A stretch of DNA of 23,532 nt, from the IMG/VR virus record IMGVR_UViG_3300032309_002937, positions 1 through 23,532 of that record. The stretch is one strand, 5' to 3'. Positions within the stretch are counted from its first letter, which is position 1. Each line of letters opens with the position of its first letter. The stretch is from a virus. Positions 1-8,737 of the stretch are shown piece by piece. The notes below the pieces were generated by a model, which had not been told where the DNA came from, searched no databases, and saw only the letters and a program-made list of their open reading frames with translations. The translations under genes and the position numbers were made by a program.

Positions 1-1494
1 AATCAATATTATCCTGACAACAAGAACATCTTCTTTTATATGGGAACAAGAGCGGAAGATAAGTTCTATCACTTTGCCAGCGGTCATCCAAAATCTGATT
101 CAGGATATACAAGAGTAACTTCAGCATTAACTGATTGTCAAACTTGTCTTTGTACTTCTGCAAATACAACCGATATAACTCTTTGTAATGGGGATCAGAT
201 TGAAATAGATTTTAATTGTACAACAATTTATCCATTATCAGGATTTACAATAGGTCCTGTTGAATGTACACATTCAGGAGGTACTTTATGTGGTTGTGAA
301 CACGAATTAATACCTGATGAAGACGCGAATCCTTTATTTAACTCAATGTCAAACGCATTAGCGGTTAAGTTTAGTGGAGACCCGAGTAATCCAAAAATTT
401 GTGTTAGAACATTAGTAATGACTGGAGGTTGCGAAGTAACGGGAGCTTGTGAAACATCAGGAATCACTTACGTTACAGGATACACAGTTCATGAATATTG
501 TTCAACGAAAGGTATTTGGGATAATTGTTCAGGTACAACATATAATACTCAGGAACATTGGGCTCAAATAGACGTTACTTGGAAAAGATATAGTTGGTTT
601 GATACGTGTGATTTGGAATATTTGGGTGGGTTAGGTTTAATAACAGATGTTGTTTATCCACCAGGAATTGAGGCATATCAAATACCTTTAATACAACCAC
701 CAATAACTCATAGTGGTATTACTGTTCCAACACAGAATGTATATCAATTGAATGAGAAATGGTTAGAAACAAAAAAATATAGAAAGGGTCAATTAATTAT
801 TTCTGTAAACGGAATGAGGTTCTTTGTTGTTGAAGATGTCGAAGAAATTATTCCAAGAGCATTAGATACACCAAAACAAAGACAAGTCGGAGTTCCATTT
901 AACATGTCGTGGGGTGGAGGAACTCAAGGATTACATGAGAATCTTACATTTACTGCATGTCCTGTAACAATCACAGGATTAACATATCAACAAGATCCTG
1001 AATGTTTCCCAACTTATATTTTGAGTGGAACAAGTCTATCAGAATTAACAACTAACATATTACTTGAAAGATATTTTGCAGGAACCTTTGAAGGGGGTAT
1101 ATCTCAATTTAGATTCTACATCGAACCTTTGAGTCAACCCGAAATAAGACATAATTTCAAACTATTGAAATCACAATTTTCGATGTATGATCCTTTCTGT
1201 CCAAGTTGTGCAATTTTACCTGATGATTTTGAATACGATGAATATTGTGCAAACCCAACTCCAACTCCAACACCAAGTACAACACCAACGAACACTCCAA
1301 CAACAACTACAACTCCGACAACCACTCCAACACCAACAGTGACAACAAATTTAACACCAACACCTACACCTAATCCAACATCGACACCGACAAACACGCC
1401 AACAATAAGTGTAACACCATCAATTACTCCGTCTCCATCGGCAACACCAGCTGTAGGACCTAACACGGTGTTTATGGGATTTGATATTTTATAA
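1..1494 (+). CDS. Tail-fibre/adhesin-like virion protein with Thr/Pro-rich tract (5' partial)
   Basis: The reading frame is open from base 1, so the start lies upstream of the window; the ATG at 40 is probably internal. The visible ~497 codons are rich in Thr, Ser, Gly and Cys, with cysteine clusters such as CQTCLC and CGCEHE and a later CPSC. The central part (about bases 740-1190) has a strand-rich pattern with the phrases ISVNGMRFFVV and FEGGISQFRFYIEPLSQPE, which resembles concanavalin/LamG-type lectin modules; this is an impression only. Bases 1255-1449 encode a mucin-like Pro/Thr tract, followed by a short tail ending in FMGFDIL. The protease gene starts 3 bases after the stop, so the two are probably co-transcribed. 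No signal peptide can be judged because the start is missing. Likely a structural, host- or surface-binding protein; the exact family is not recognised. Confidence 0.7.
   Translation, partial: NQYYPDNKNIFFYMGTRAEDKFYHFASGHPKSDSGYTRVTSALTDCQTCLCTSANTTDITLCNGDQIEIDFNCTTIYPLSGFTIGPVECTHSGGTLCGCEHELIPDEDANPLFNSMSNALAVKFSGDPSNPKICVRTLVMTGGCEVTGACETSGITYVTGYTVHEYCSTKGIWDNCSGTTYNTQEHWAQIDVTWKRYSWFDTCDLEYLGGLGLITDVVYPPGIEAYQIPLIQPPITHSGITVPTQNVYQLNEKWLETKKYRKGQLIISVNGMRFFVVEDVEEIIPRALDTPKQRQVGVPFNMSWGGGTQGLHENLTFTACPVTITGLTYQQDPECFPTYILSGTSLSELTTNILLERYFAGTFEGGISQFRFYIEPLSQPEIRHNFKLLKSQFSMYDPFCPSCAILPDDFEYDEYCANPTPTPTPSTTPTNTPTTTTTPTTTPTPTVTTNLTPTPTPNPTSTPTNTPTISVTPSITPSPSATPAVGPNTVFMGFDIL
1255..1449 (+). 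repeat. Low-complexity CCAACN tract encoding a Thr/Pro mucin-like linker
   Basis: In-frame runs of CCA/CCG/CCT alternating with ACA/ACT/ACC codons give repeated PT, TPT and TNTP units over ~65 codons at the C-terminus of the first protein. A closely similar tract occurs at 2930-3157, and both contain the phrase STPTNTPTI. Such tracts are extended, may be glycosylated, and can change length by recombination. Confidence 0.85.
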
Positions 1495-1497
1495 CAT

Positions 1498-2712
1498 ATG
1501 AGTGAGAATATTAAAAATAAAATAGAAGAACTTTTCCACAGCACACCTGAGGGTGTGGGAGTCATGCTTGGCAATAAAATAACCAACGGAGAATATACTG
1601 GTGAACAAAGTATTGTGTTCACTGTTGAGAAGAAAAAACCTCTATCTGAACTATCTCCTGAAGAAATATTACCATCTCAGGTTGAGATTGACGGAGTAAC
1701 CTATAAAACCGATGTGTTTGAAACAGGACTTATTGAGACATTTGCATGTCCTTCAAGTGTTACAAGTGCGTGTTATTCTTGGCAATATACACCTCCAGGA
1801 AATAGACAAACAATAAGACCATTGAAAGGTGGTGTTTCTTTAACTTCACAAAATTTACAAGGTTATGTTGGTACTTTAGGGTTTTTAGCCGTTGATTCTG
1901 CAACAGGTGCCTTAGTAGGGATTACAAACAATCATGTTGTTGTTGCAGATGCTTACTACAGCTCTTTCAGATCGACTACGGGTATCCTTCAAAATGAAAC
2001 ATCTGACAGTGCATACCAAACAGGAGATGCACAACCATCTTCATCTTCTTTAAAAATTGGTGAAGTTTTAAGATATGTTCCATTATCTACGCCTCCAACA
2101 ATGAATCAAGTGGACGGAGCTATGGTGTCTATCAGTCAGAGTGTAATGTCTGACAGTGAATCATTTAAACAATATGGTTTATCAGGAACATCAGTTATGC
2201 CATTTGCAACTACATCTGAAATCGATGCTTTGGTTGGTAATAGTTTGACATCAAGTAGTGGAAGATCTACAGGTGTAAAACAAGGACCTTTATGTGGTTT
2301 AACAATACAGGGAGTCAATTATGTGACAGGAGTTTCAGGTTATAAATTACAAGGGACGTCTACGGTTGCATATTTTAATAACTGTATTTCATTTACAAGA
2401 GTATATCCTGATTGTCAGTGGCCTATTTATCCAGGTGATTCGGGATCTGCGTTGGTTGCAACCATAGGTGGTGTTGATAAGATTGTAGGATTGTGTTTTG
2501 CGGGAGGACCAACAATAGGTATTGCTTGTAGAATAGATGTAGTTGCAGAACAATTAGGAATCCAAGCTTGGAATGGAACAACTCCTGAGTTTGTTGATTT
2601 AACAACAAAAAAATTGGTAACAGTTGCGGGTTTTAATAATACTAAAACAATCACTTGTAGTGGACAAACATTATGGCAAGTGGGTGTAATAAACGGAGTA
2701 AGAATATGTTAA
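1498..2712 (+). CDS. Chymotrypsin-fold (S1-like) serine protease
   Basis: A 404-residue protein with a complete candidate catalytic triad: His146 in TNNHVVV, Asp206 in QVDGAMV and Ser315 in YPGDSGSAL, in the order and spacing of the chymotrypsin clan. The N-terminus (about 15-80) has the pattern of a short domain ending in [12 protein letters not shown], a signature I associate with NAL1-like bacterial and plant trypsin-like peptidases. There is no signal peptide or membrane segment, so it would be made in the cytoplasm and may be packaged in the particle. It starts 3 bases after the upstream adhesin gene and ends 4 bases before the next one, so it sits between two Thr/Pro-rich virion proteins. 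Plausible roles are processing of those proteins or cleaving host surface proteins. The protease call is strong; the substrate is unknown. It is not the T4 prohead protease gp21 type by context or motif. Confidence 0.87.
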   Translation: MSENIKNKIEELFHSTPEGVGVMLGNKITNGEYTGEQSIVFTVEKKKPLSELSPEEILPSQVEIDGVTYKTDVFETGLIETFACPSSVTSACYSWQYTPPGNRQTIRPLKGGVSLTSQNLQGYVGTLGFLAVDSATGALVGITNNHVVVADAYYSSFRSTTGILQNETSDSAYQTGDAQPSSSSLKIGEVLRYVPLSTPPTMNQVDGAMVSISQSVMSDSESFKQYGLSGTSVMPFATTSEIDALVGNSLTSSSGRSTGVKQGPLCGLTIQGVNYVTGVSGYKLQGTSTVAYFNNCISFTRVYPDCQWPIYPGDSGSALVATIGGVDKIVGLCFAGGPTIGIACRIDVVAEQLGIQAWNGTTPEFVDLTTKKLVTVAGFNNTKTITCSGQTLWQVGVINGVRIC

Positions 2713-2716
2713 ATTA

Positions 2717-3697
2717 ATGGCACAAATAAGATACATAACAATTTCAAGTGATCTATATGATGGACAAGTATGTTTTGCCAGATTTTTAGACGCTGACGGG
2801 AATACAACGGATCTTGGCCAACAATTACTATCTTTTGAATTTTCAACAGACAGTGAATATGGAACGTGTTTTGTTTATGTTCCATCGGTAGATAATACTT
2901 TTGTTGTTCAGATATCTGAGGCGATTTGTCCAACACCAACACCAAGTGTAACTCCAACATTGACTCAAACACCAACAAATTCCGAAACTCCAACTCAAAC
3001 GCCAACTAACACTTCAACACCAACAAATACGCCAACTATTGGAGTTTCTCAAACACCAACTCCATCACTAACTTCCACACCAACAGTAACTCAAACCGCA
3101 ACTAATACACCAACACCAACAAGAGCCTCAACAACACCTACCCCAACACCAACATTTGTACCTTATATTCCTGGTAATTTCACTTTCAACGCTGATTATA
3201 TCGTATTGACATATGCATTTAATGATGGAACAGATTTAGATACAAGAACGAGAGTTACAGTTCCTGATATTGGACAAAATAGTCTACCTGACTACATCGG
3301 ATGGTGTTGTTCATCTGAATGGCCAACATCGGGTAATCCAATACTAACTTGGGGTGGGGATAATACAGGTACAGGTTTTGAATCTGTGTTAATCGATTTG
3401 ATACAATTTAAACTGGATTATCCTGGTCAAAACATTATAACAATTAATGCAAATGCTGGTTGGTATGGAGACGTGGGTACAAATCCTGTTAACATTCAGG
3501 CTAAATTGTATAAAGGAGGAACTATGATTGCTGTTCCTGATGAATATACATTTGTCAATGAAGGATTTACCGCAGCATATGGTGCAATTTCTACAGGAAA
3601 AGTGGTTACATTAAATCTATTCAATGACTGTATCGATGGTGAAGACGTTAGAAGTTTGGAGTATAATTTGATTAATTATCAAGGAAGATTTATTTAA
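2717..3697 (+). CDS. Virion-like protein with Thr/Pro-rich linker between two domains
   Basis: A 326-residue protein in three parts. Residues 1-71 form a small, probably beta-rich domain (starts [10 protein letters not shown], ends ISEAIC). Residues 72-147 are a Pro/Thr mucin-like linker. Residues 148-326 form a C-terminal domain rich in aromatic residues, Gly and Asn, with phrases such as [14 protein letters not shown] and [14 protein letters not shown] do not recognise the C-terminal family; its composition fits a carbohydrate-binding or receptor-binding head. The start follows the protease stop by 4 bases and has no Shine-Dalgarno sequence, like its neighbours. A strong terminator lies just downstream, making this the last gene of the adhesin-protease unit. 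The shared linker with the first gene suggests that linkers and heads have been swapped between virion proteins. Confidence 0.72.
   Translation: MAQIRYITISSDLYDGQVCFARFLDADGNTTDLGQQLLSFEFSTDSEYGTCFVYVPSVDNTFVVQISEAICPTPTPSVTPTLTQTPTNSETPTQTPTNTSTPTNTPTIGVSQTPTPSLTSTPTVTQTATNTPTPTRASTTPTPTPTFVPYIPGNFTFNADYIVLTYAFNDGTDLDTRTRVTVPDIGQNSLPDYIGWCCSSEWPTSGNPILTWGGDNTGTGFESVLIDLIQFKLDYPGQNIITINANAGWYGDVGTNPVNIQAKLYKGGTMIAVPDEYTFVNEGFTAAYGAISTGKVVTLNLFNDCIDGEDVRSLEYNLINYQGRFI
2930..3157 (+). repeat. Second CCAACN tract encoding a Thr/Pro mucin-like linker
   Basis: About 76 codons dominated by Pro, Thr, Ser, Gln and Asn in units such as TPTQTPTNT. Parts match the tract at 1255-1449 at both protein and nucleotide level, so the two could recombine. 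It links the N-terminal and C-terminal domains of the encoded protein rather than ending it. Confidence 0.85.
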
Positions 3698-3726
3698 AAA
3701 TACTGAATATTAAAAACTATTTAGTT

Positions 3727-3762
3727 AAAACCCTCCACTTATCAGGAGGGTTTTTTATTTTT
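3727..3762 (+). terminator. Rho-independent terminator
   Basis: Stem CCCTCC (3731-3736) pairs with GGAGGG (3745-3750), extended by flanking A/T pairs (AAAA before, TTTT after) to about 10 bp. The loop is 8 bases and a T-rich run follows. It separates the adhesin-protease unit from the glycosyltransferase cassette. The A-run on the other side could let it work in both directions. Confidence 0.88.
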
Positions 3763-3780
3763 AAATCAAAATATATTTTA

Positions 3781-5046
3781 ATGAAAATTTTTGTACAAAT
3801 CGCCTCGTATAGAGACCCACAGTTAGTTCCAACAATTAAAGATATGTTGGAAAAGGCTAAAAAACCAAAAAACTTAGTTTTAGGTATTGCAAGACAGTTT
3901 AGTGAATCCGATGGTTTCGATAATTTAGATGAATTTAGAGAAGACAAAAGATTTAGAATTTTGGATATTCCATACCAAGAAGCACAAGGAGTTTGTTGGG
4001 CAAGACATTTAGTACAACAACTTTATAGTGGTGAAACATATACACTTCAAATAGACTCTCACATGAGATTTGTTCAGGATTGGGATGATATTTTGATCAA
4101 AATGATAAAGGGTCTTCAAAAGGATGGGTACAAGAAGCCTCTACTTACGGGTTATGTTCCCTCCTTTGACCCTGAAAATGATCCTGCTGGACGTGCAACA
4201 GACGCTTGGAGAATGGCGTTTGATAGATTTATTCCTGAAGGTGCGGTATTCTTCTTACCTGAAACAATTCCAGGTTGGAGAGAAATGAAGAAACCTGTAA
4301 CAGCAAGATTCTATTCTGCCCACTTCTGTTTTACATTAGGTCAGTTCTCAACTGAGGTTCAACACAACCCTGAATATTATTTTCATGGAGAAGAAATCTC
4401 AATTGCTGCAAGGGCATATACCTTTGGTTATGATTTATTCCACCCACACATCCCTGTAATTTATCACGAATACACTCGTAAGGGTAGAACAAAACAATGG
4501 GATGATGACAAAGAATGGGTAAGAAGAAATCAGAGAAGTCATCTCATGAATAGAAAATTATTTGGAATGGATGGAGAAACTCAAGAAGGTCACGATGGAC
4601 CTTATGGTTTTGGTACAGAAAGAACATTAAGAGAGTATGAAAAATATGCGGGTATCCTTTTTGAAAAAAGAGCTATTGATAAACATTGTTTAGATAAACA
4701 ATATCCACCAAGCCCATACAATTTTGAGACAGAAGAAGAATGGAAGAATAGTTTTGCCACAATATACAAACATTGCATTGATGTTGGTTATACAAGCGTT
4801 CCTGAAAAAGATTATGATTTTTGGGTAGTTGCATTCCACAATGCTAAAGATGAAACCTTATTTAGAAAAGATGCGGACAAGAATGAAATTGCAGGTTTCA
4901 TGAGAGATCCTGACGGGTATTGTAAAGTTTGGAGAGAATTTCAAACAACCGAATTACCAACATATTGGGTGGTTTGGCCTCACTCAGAATCTAAAGGTTG
5001 GTGCGATAGATTAACAGGTCAATTAAGTCACAATAACGTTAGCTAA
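3781..5046 (+). CDS. GT60-like (GlcNAc-transferase family) glycosyltransferase
   Basis: 421 residues. The N-terminus reads IFVQIASYRDPQLVPTI, the typical opening of the GlcNAc family (Pfam GlcNAc; CAZy GT60), and is followed by LQIDSHMRF (residues 89-97), where DSH stands in for the DxD metal/nucleotide-sugar motif of GT-A folds. Further family-like positions are AHFCFTLG (180-187), HGEEISIAARA (202-212) and VIYHEYTR (226-233). Characterised GT60 enzymes transfer GlcNAc from UDP-GlcNAc to hydroxyproline or Thr of proteins in Dictyostelium and trypanosomes. The last ~110 residues form an extra Trp/His-rich region of unknown role. This is the first gene of a tightly overlapping cassette. A TATATTTTA element abuts the ATG. 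The acceptor is unknown; the Thr/Pro-rich virion proteins just upstream are attractive candidates. Confidence 0.83.
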   Translation: MKIFVQIASYRDPQLVPTIKDMLEKAKKPKNLVLGIARQFSESDGFDNLDEFREDKRFRILDIPYQEAQGVCWARHLVQQLYSGETYTLQIDSHMRFVQDWDDILIKMIKGLQKDGYKKPLLTGYVPSFDPENDPAGRATDAWRMAFDRFIPEGAVFFLPETIPGWREMKKPVTARFYSAHFCFTLGQFSTEVQHNPEYYFHGEEISIAARAYTFGYDLFHPHIPVIYHEYTRKGRTKQWDDDKEWVRRNQRSHLMNRKLFGMDGETQEGHDGPYGFGTERTLREYEKYAGILFEKRAIDKHCLDKQYPPSPYNFETEEEWKNSFATIYKHCIDVGYTSVPEKDYDFWVVAFHNAKDETLFRKDADKNEIAGFMRDPDGYCKVWREFQTTELPTYWVVWPHSESKGWCDRLTGQLSHNNVS

Positions 5047-5792
5047 TGAATTTCAATTCACTACCAAAGTTTGTTATCAATCTTGAAAATAGACCAGAAA
5101 ATTTAGAAAATATTCGAAAGGAGTTGGACTACATCGGATGGGATTGGGAAAGGTTCGACGCAATTAATCGTGGAGATTATATGGGTTGTACTTTATCTCA
5201 CTTAGAAGTTATCAAGATTGCAAAAGAAAGAGGTTATCAAAGGGTTATGGTTATTGAAGATGACTGTACTTTTATGCCCTATGCCAAGTCTTTTTTAGAT
5301 AAATTAGAACAACAAATCACAGAGATAAAGTTTGGTGTTTTCAACGTTACACCAAGTTTAAATAGACATTTAAATGTTAGTGAGAAATATAACATGTTAT
5401 TGGATTTGACTAATGTTCCACCAAAACAAAATGAAAATCATAGTGAAACTTTTGCAACAAATATGTTAATCTATGATGTGTCAGTTTATGATGAAATACC
5501 TAAAATTGCTGAGACAGCTTTTGGTACTAAAGGTGATTACTATTATCCCATAGATGGATATTTGGCTAAATTTATTTATCCTAACTTTCAAAGTTATTGT
5601 CCTATATTACCTATTGCACCACAAAGAAGATCGTATTCTGACGTTTCACAAGGTATGTATAATAATTTTTATACTCAAACTTATAATTGGAATGAGTATT
5701 CTCCAATTAAATTGTCTCATGAATTCAGAGATGAATATAAAAATGATGAGATAAAAAAAGAAAAAAAACATTTAGAATATAATGAAGGTTAA
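5046..5792 (+). CDS. Glycosyltransferase family 25-like protein
   Basis: 248 residues. FVINLENRPENLENI at the N-terminus is the opening strand of family 25 (LPS-type) glycosyltransferases. It is followed by YMGCTLSHLEVIK (residues 45-57), matching the family's GCxxSH motif, and VMVIEDDCTFMP (68-78) with the acidic EDD expected for metal and sugar-nucleotide binding. Members transfer galactose or glucose to LPS, and related domains modify collagen hydroxylysine. The start overlaps the stop of the GT60-like gene by one base (TAATG), so translation is probably coupled. The C-terminus is Lys/Glu-rich and runs 11 bases into the next gene. No transmembrane segment is visible, so it should act in the host cytoplasm. 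Confidence 0.86.
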   Translation: MNFNSLPKFVINLENRPENLENIRKELDYIGWDWERFDAINRGDYMGCTLSHLEVIKIAKERGYQRVMVIEDDCTFMPYAKSFLDKLEQQITEIKFGVFNVTPSLNRHLNVSEKYNMLLDLTNVPPKQNENHSETFATNMLIYDVSVYDEIPKIAETAFGTKGDYYYPIDGYLAKFIYPNFQSYCPILPIAPQRRSYSDVSQGMYNNFYTQTYNWNEYSPIKLSHEFRDEYKNDEIKKEKKHLEYNEG

Positions 5793-6666
5793 GTTTATAA
5801 CAGCAATTTATGCAAGGTTGGCAGGTTCTGACTTAGGAGGAAGACATGCTAGAGGAGGACACTATAAATTTAGTTTATTGTCACTATTAAAAATGACAAA
5901 TGCGGATTTTATTTGTTATACATCAGAAGATGAAATATATGATTTAGAAATGTTTTTTTATCATGAAAATAATATTTCTAAAGATCAGTTAAAGTTTGTT
6001 GTTTTTGATTTATTCAACACCAAATTCAAAGATTTGATTAATAATAAAAAAAACTTGGAACAAACTCGGAAATCTGATAGGTGTGTTGAGGTTCAATACT
6101 CCAAATTTAATTGGTGGTGGAATGAAGATAAGACCTATGATTATTATTTTTGGATTGATGCAGGTCTATCTCATTGTGGATTAGTCCCAAATAAATTTTT
6201 ACCTCACGAAGGAACACAAAGAAGGTATTATGAGTGTACATTGTTTCAAAATGATTTTTTAAAAAATTTGATTGAGTTTACAGGTGACAAAATTTTTATC
6301 ATGGGAAAAGAAAATGATAGAAACTATTGGTCAGGTACTGTGAATCCAAAATATTATACCGAGTTTGATAGATCAATACATATCATCGGTGGTTTATTTG
6401 GTGGTAAAAAGGAGAATTGGGATTGGTTGGTTTCAACTTTTGAAGATTATGTAAAACAAATTTTAGAGGACAATGATGAAGGAATTCCGATGGAAGAACA
6501 AATTATGACTTTAATGTATTTCAATCATAAAGATAGATTTGAGAGAAAGCATTTCGATATTTGGTGGTGTCCTGATAACTGTCCTCAAGGAACAGACATG
6601 ACACTTTTTGACAGAAACAAAAGTTTCTATAAAATACTTTTAGAATTAAACAAAATAGATGAATAA
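5782..6666 (+). CDS. HtrL/YibB-like glycosyltransferase-type protein
   Basis: 294 residues. It has an N-terminal strand (VKFITAIYA), a YYFWIDAGLS motif at residues 121-130 that resembles the acidic core of HtrL/YibB proteins, an IHIIGGLFGGKKENW segment (199-213), and an IPMEEQIMTLM motif (235-245). The same three landmarks, in the same order, occur in the N-terminal half of the next gene (YLYWLDGGI, RGGFFGGPKD, MGTEESIFSIM), so the two are likely distant paralogues. HtrL/YibB proteins are encoded in bacterial LPS and capsule loci and have a GT-A-like pattern, but few have been characterised. The gene overlaps its upstream neighbour by 11 bases and its downstream one by 8. Sugar donor and acceptor cannot be read from the sequence. 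Confidence 0.7.
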   Translation: MKVKFITAIYARLAGSDLGGRHARGGHYKFSLLSLLKMTNADFICYTSEDEIYDLEMFFYHENNISKDQLKFVVFDLFNTKFKDLINNKKNLEQTRKSDRCVEVQYSKFNWWWNEDKTYDYYFWIDAGLSHCGLVPNKFLPHEGTQRRYYECTLFQNDFLKNLIEFTGDKIFIMGKENDRNYWSGTVNPKYYTEFDRSIHIIGGLFGGKKENWDWLVSTFEDYVKQILEDNDEGIPMEEQIMTLMYFNHKDRFERKHFDIWWCPDNCPQGTDMTLFDRNKSFYKILLELNKIDE

Positions 6667-8341
6667 CATTACTATTGTAACAGGAATTTGGGATATCGGT
6701 CGTGATGGATTGAGTGAAGGTTGGTCAAGATCATATCAACATTATTTGGATAAATTCGAGAAACTTCTCGAAGCTGATGTAAACATGATAATCTTTGGGG
6801 ACAAAGAATTAAAAGAATTTGTTGATAAAAGGAGAGATCCAAATAAGACTCAGTTTATTGAACGTGGTGTAGAATGGTTTAAAAACAATGAGTTTTATAA
6901 TAAGATTCAAACAATTAGGAATAGTTCTGAATGGAAAAACTTGGCAGGTTGGTTACCTGAATCAACTCAATCGAGATTGGAACTTTATAACCCTCTTGTG
7001 ATGAGTAAAATGTTTCTACTTCATGATGCTAAAATCATGGATAGATTTGATTCAGAATATCTATATTGGTTAGATGGTGGAATAACTAATACTGTACATC
7101 CAGGATATTTTACACATGATAAAGTATTAGACAAAATTTCAAAATATACTTCGAAATTCTCTTTCATATGTTTTCCGTACGATGCGGAAAAAGAGATTCA
7201 TGGGTTTGAATATAATCACTTAAACTCAATTGCCGGTGATAAGGTCAAAAGAGTTGCAAGAGGTGGATTTTTTGGTGGACCAAAAGATTCAATATCAGAT
7301 ATGAATGGTATCTATTATAATCTTTTGAATACAACTCTTAGAGATGGATATATGGGTACTGAAGAATCTATATTCAGTATTATGTGTTACAAACATGCAG
7401 ACATCATCAATTATTTTGAGATAGAGGGTAATGGTTTAATCGGTAAGTTTTTTGAAGATTTAAAGAACGATGCACTTGTACCAAAATCAGAAATGAAAGT
7501 AGGGTGTGAATCTAAGACTCCATTAGATCCAAATAAAGTTGCGTTATATGTTATTACTTTCAATAGTCCAAAACAATTTGAAACATTGATAGAATCAATG
7601 AAACAATATGATGAGGATTTCTTAAAAAGACCAACTAAGTTTTTATTAAATAACTCTACAGATAACTCAACATTCTCAAGATATGATGAGTTGTGTAAAG
7701 AATATAACTTCGAACATATTGTACCTGATGAAGGTAATTTAGGTATTTGTGGTGGAAGACAATTCATTGCTGAACATTTCGACAAAACAGGTTTAGATTA
7801 TATGCATTTCTTTGAAGATGACATGTTCTTCTATCCTGAAGAAGATGTTTGTAGAAATGGATTCAATAGATATGTTAAAAACTTTTATACTAAGACTTTG
7901 GAGATTATCCATAAAGAAAACTTTGACTTTTTAAAGTTAAATTATTCTGAGTTTTTCGGTGATAATGGAACACAATGGGCTTGGTATAATGTACCTCAAA
8001 GTGTGAGAGAAGAATTTTGGCCAGGTAAAAATAGATTACCTGAAATGGGATTAGATCCAAACGCACCTAAGACAAGATTCGAAATGGTATTGTCACACAA
8101 AACAATCCCATACGCTGTTGGTGAAATCTATTATTGTAACTGGCCTCAGATAGTATCGAAAGAAGGAAATAAGAAAATGTTCTTGGAAACAACTTGGGCA
8201 AGACCTTTTGAACAAACTTGGATGTCTTACATTTACCAAGAAATGAAGAAGGATAGAATTTATGCCGGATTACTTCTTATGACACCTACAGAACACAATA
8301 GATTTGAACACTACGAAAGAAGTTTACGTAAAGAATCATAA
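6659..8341 (+). CDS. Two-domain protein: HtrL/YibB-like domain fused to a GT-A glycosyltransferase domain
   Basis: 560 residues. Residues 1-270 match the HtrL/YibB pattern well: ITIVTGIWDIGR at the N-terminus, then a YLYWLDGG acidic motif (134-141), RGGFFGGPKD (201-210) and GTEESIFSIM (233-242). Residues 293-560 begin a second domain with VALYVITFNSPKQFETLIESM, the first strand and helix of a GT-A (GT2-like) fold, then NNSTDNS, EGNLGICGGRQ (358-368) and YMHFFEDDMFF (381-391) carrying the acidic metal motif. Fusing two transferase-like units suggests consecutive sugar additions on one acceptor. It is the last and longest gene of the cassette, overlapping the previous gene by 8 bases. No terminator follows. 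Confidence 0.8.
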   Translation: MNNITIVTGIWDIGRDGLSEGWSRSYQHYLDKFEKLLEADVNMIIFGDKELKEFVDKRRDPNKTQFIERGVEWFKNNEFYNKIQTIRNSSEWKNLAGWLPESTQSRLELYNPLVMSKMFLLHDAKIMDRFDSEYLYWLDGGITNTVHPGYFTHDKVLDKISKYTSKFSFICFPYDAEKEIHGFEYNHLNSIAGDKVKRVARGGFFGGPKDSISDMNGIYYNLLNTTLRDGYMGTEESIFSIMCYKHADIINYFEIEGNGLIGKFFEDLKNDALVPKSEMKVGCESKTPLDPNKVALYVITFNSPKQFETLIESMKQYDEDFLKRPTKFLLNNSTDNSTFSRYDELCKEYNFEHIVPDEGNLGICGGRQFIAEHFDKTGLDYMHFFEDDMFFYPEEDVCRNGFNRYVKNFYTKTLEIIHKENFDFLKLNYSEFFGDNGTQWAWYNVPQSVREEFWPGKNRLPEMGLDPNAPKTRFEMVLSHKTIPYAVGEIYYCNWPQIVSKEGNKKMFLETTWARPFEQTWMSYIYQEMKKDRIYAGLLLMTPTEHNRFEHYERSLRKES

Positions 8342-8343
8342 CG

Positions 8344-8352
8344 TATATTTAT
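8344..8352 (+). promoter_or_regulatory. Late-type TATTTAT promoter candidate before 8357
   Basis: TATATTTAT ends 4 bases before the ATG at 8357. If it is a -10 element, the transcript would start at or near the start codon, giving an essentially leaderless mRNA. No host-like -33 TTTG is seen at the right distance. It belongs to a set of similar elements at the starts of virion genes in this window. Confidence 0.45.
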
Positions 8353-8356
8353 TGTT

Positions 8357-8737
8357 ATGGAATTTTTTATTAATCAAAATGCAACCCTTCCTTTACTGAA
8401 GATGCAGATTGTTAAAGATGGTAGAAGTGACTATGTCAACTTTATGAATTTGTTAGAAATATCAAACATATTCTTCACCATGATTAACACTGCAAACGGT
8501 ATTCCGAAAATTGTTTCTGCACCAGCATACATTGTAGAGAAAACATTTGCAGAACCGGGAACACCGACTGAGTATTATGTTTATTTCCAATTCACAGCAA
8601 CTCAAACAAATACACCAGGAAGATACGAAGGACAATTTTTATTAAGTTCCGATGATGGTAATTTAATTCTACCGATAAGAGAACAATTATTTATCAACGT
8701 ACAACCTTCATTTGTTTCTTCAACAAACTGTTGTTAA
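8357..8737 (+). CDS. Small virion-like protein, possibly baseplate/fibre-associated (BppU-N-like pattern)
   Basis: 126 residues, starting MEFFINQNATLPLLKMQIV and ending in NCC. The pattern of a short N-terminal strand with a 'natural ligand' run (INQNATLPLLKM), a central FFTMINTANGIPKIVSAPA and a later GRYEGQFLL resembles N-terminal domains of baseplate upper proteins and other phage Ig-like domains. This is a fold-level impression, not a firm family match. There is no transmembrane segment or signal. It sits between the glycosyltransferase cassette and the DNA polymerase, with its own TATTTAT element 4 bases upstream. The paired C-terminal cysteines are unusual for a cytoplasmically assembled protein. 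Function is otherwise unknown. Confidence 0.65.
   Translation: MEFFINQNATLPLLKMQIVKDGRSDYVNFMNLLEISNIFFTMINTANGIPKIVSAPAYIVEKTFAEPGTPTEYYVYFQFTATQTNTPGRYEGQFLLSSDDGNLILPIREQLFINVQPSFVSSTNCC

Noticed and set aside
1134-1622. Minus-strand frame encoding Val/Gly repeats
   Set aside because: It is the antisense reading of the Thr/Pro tract and of the protease start; the low-complexity VGVGVG arises from CCAACN repeats.
7411-7785. 124-residue minus-strand frame
   Set aside because: It is antisense to the HtrL/GT-A fusion across the domain linker and GT-A start, whose motifs are clearly conserved on the plus strand.
3781-8341. DNA-modifying glucosyltransferases as in T4
   Set aside because: The motifs match GT60, GT25 and HtrL/YibB rather than T4 alpha/beta-glucosyltransferase, and no hydroxymethylcytosine synthesis gene is in the window.
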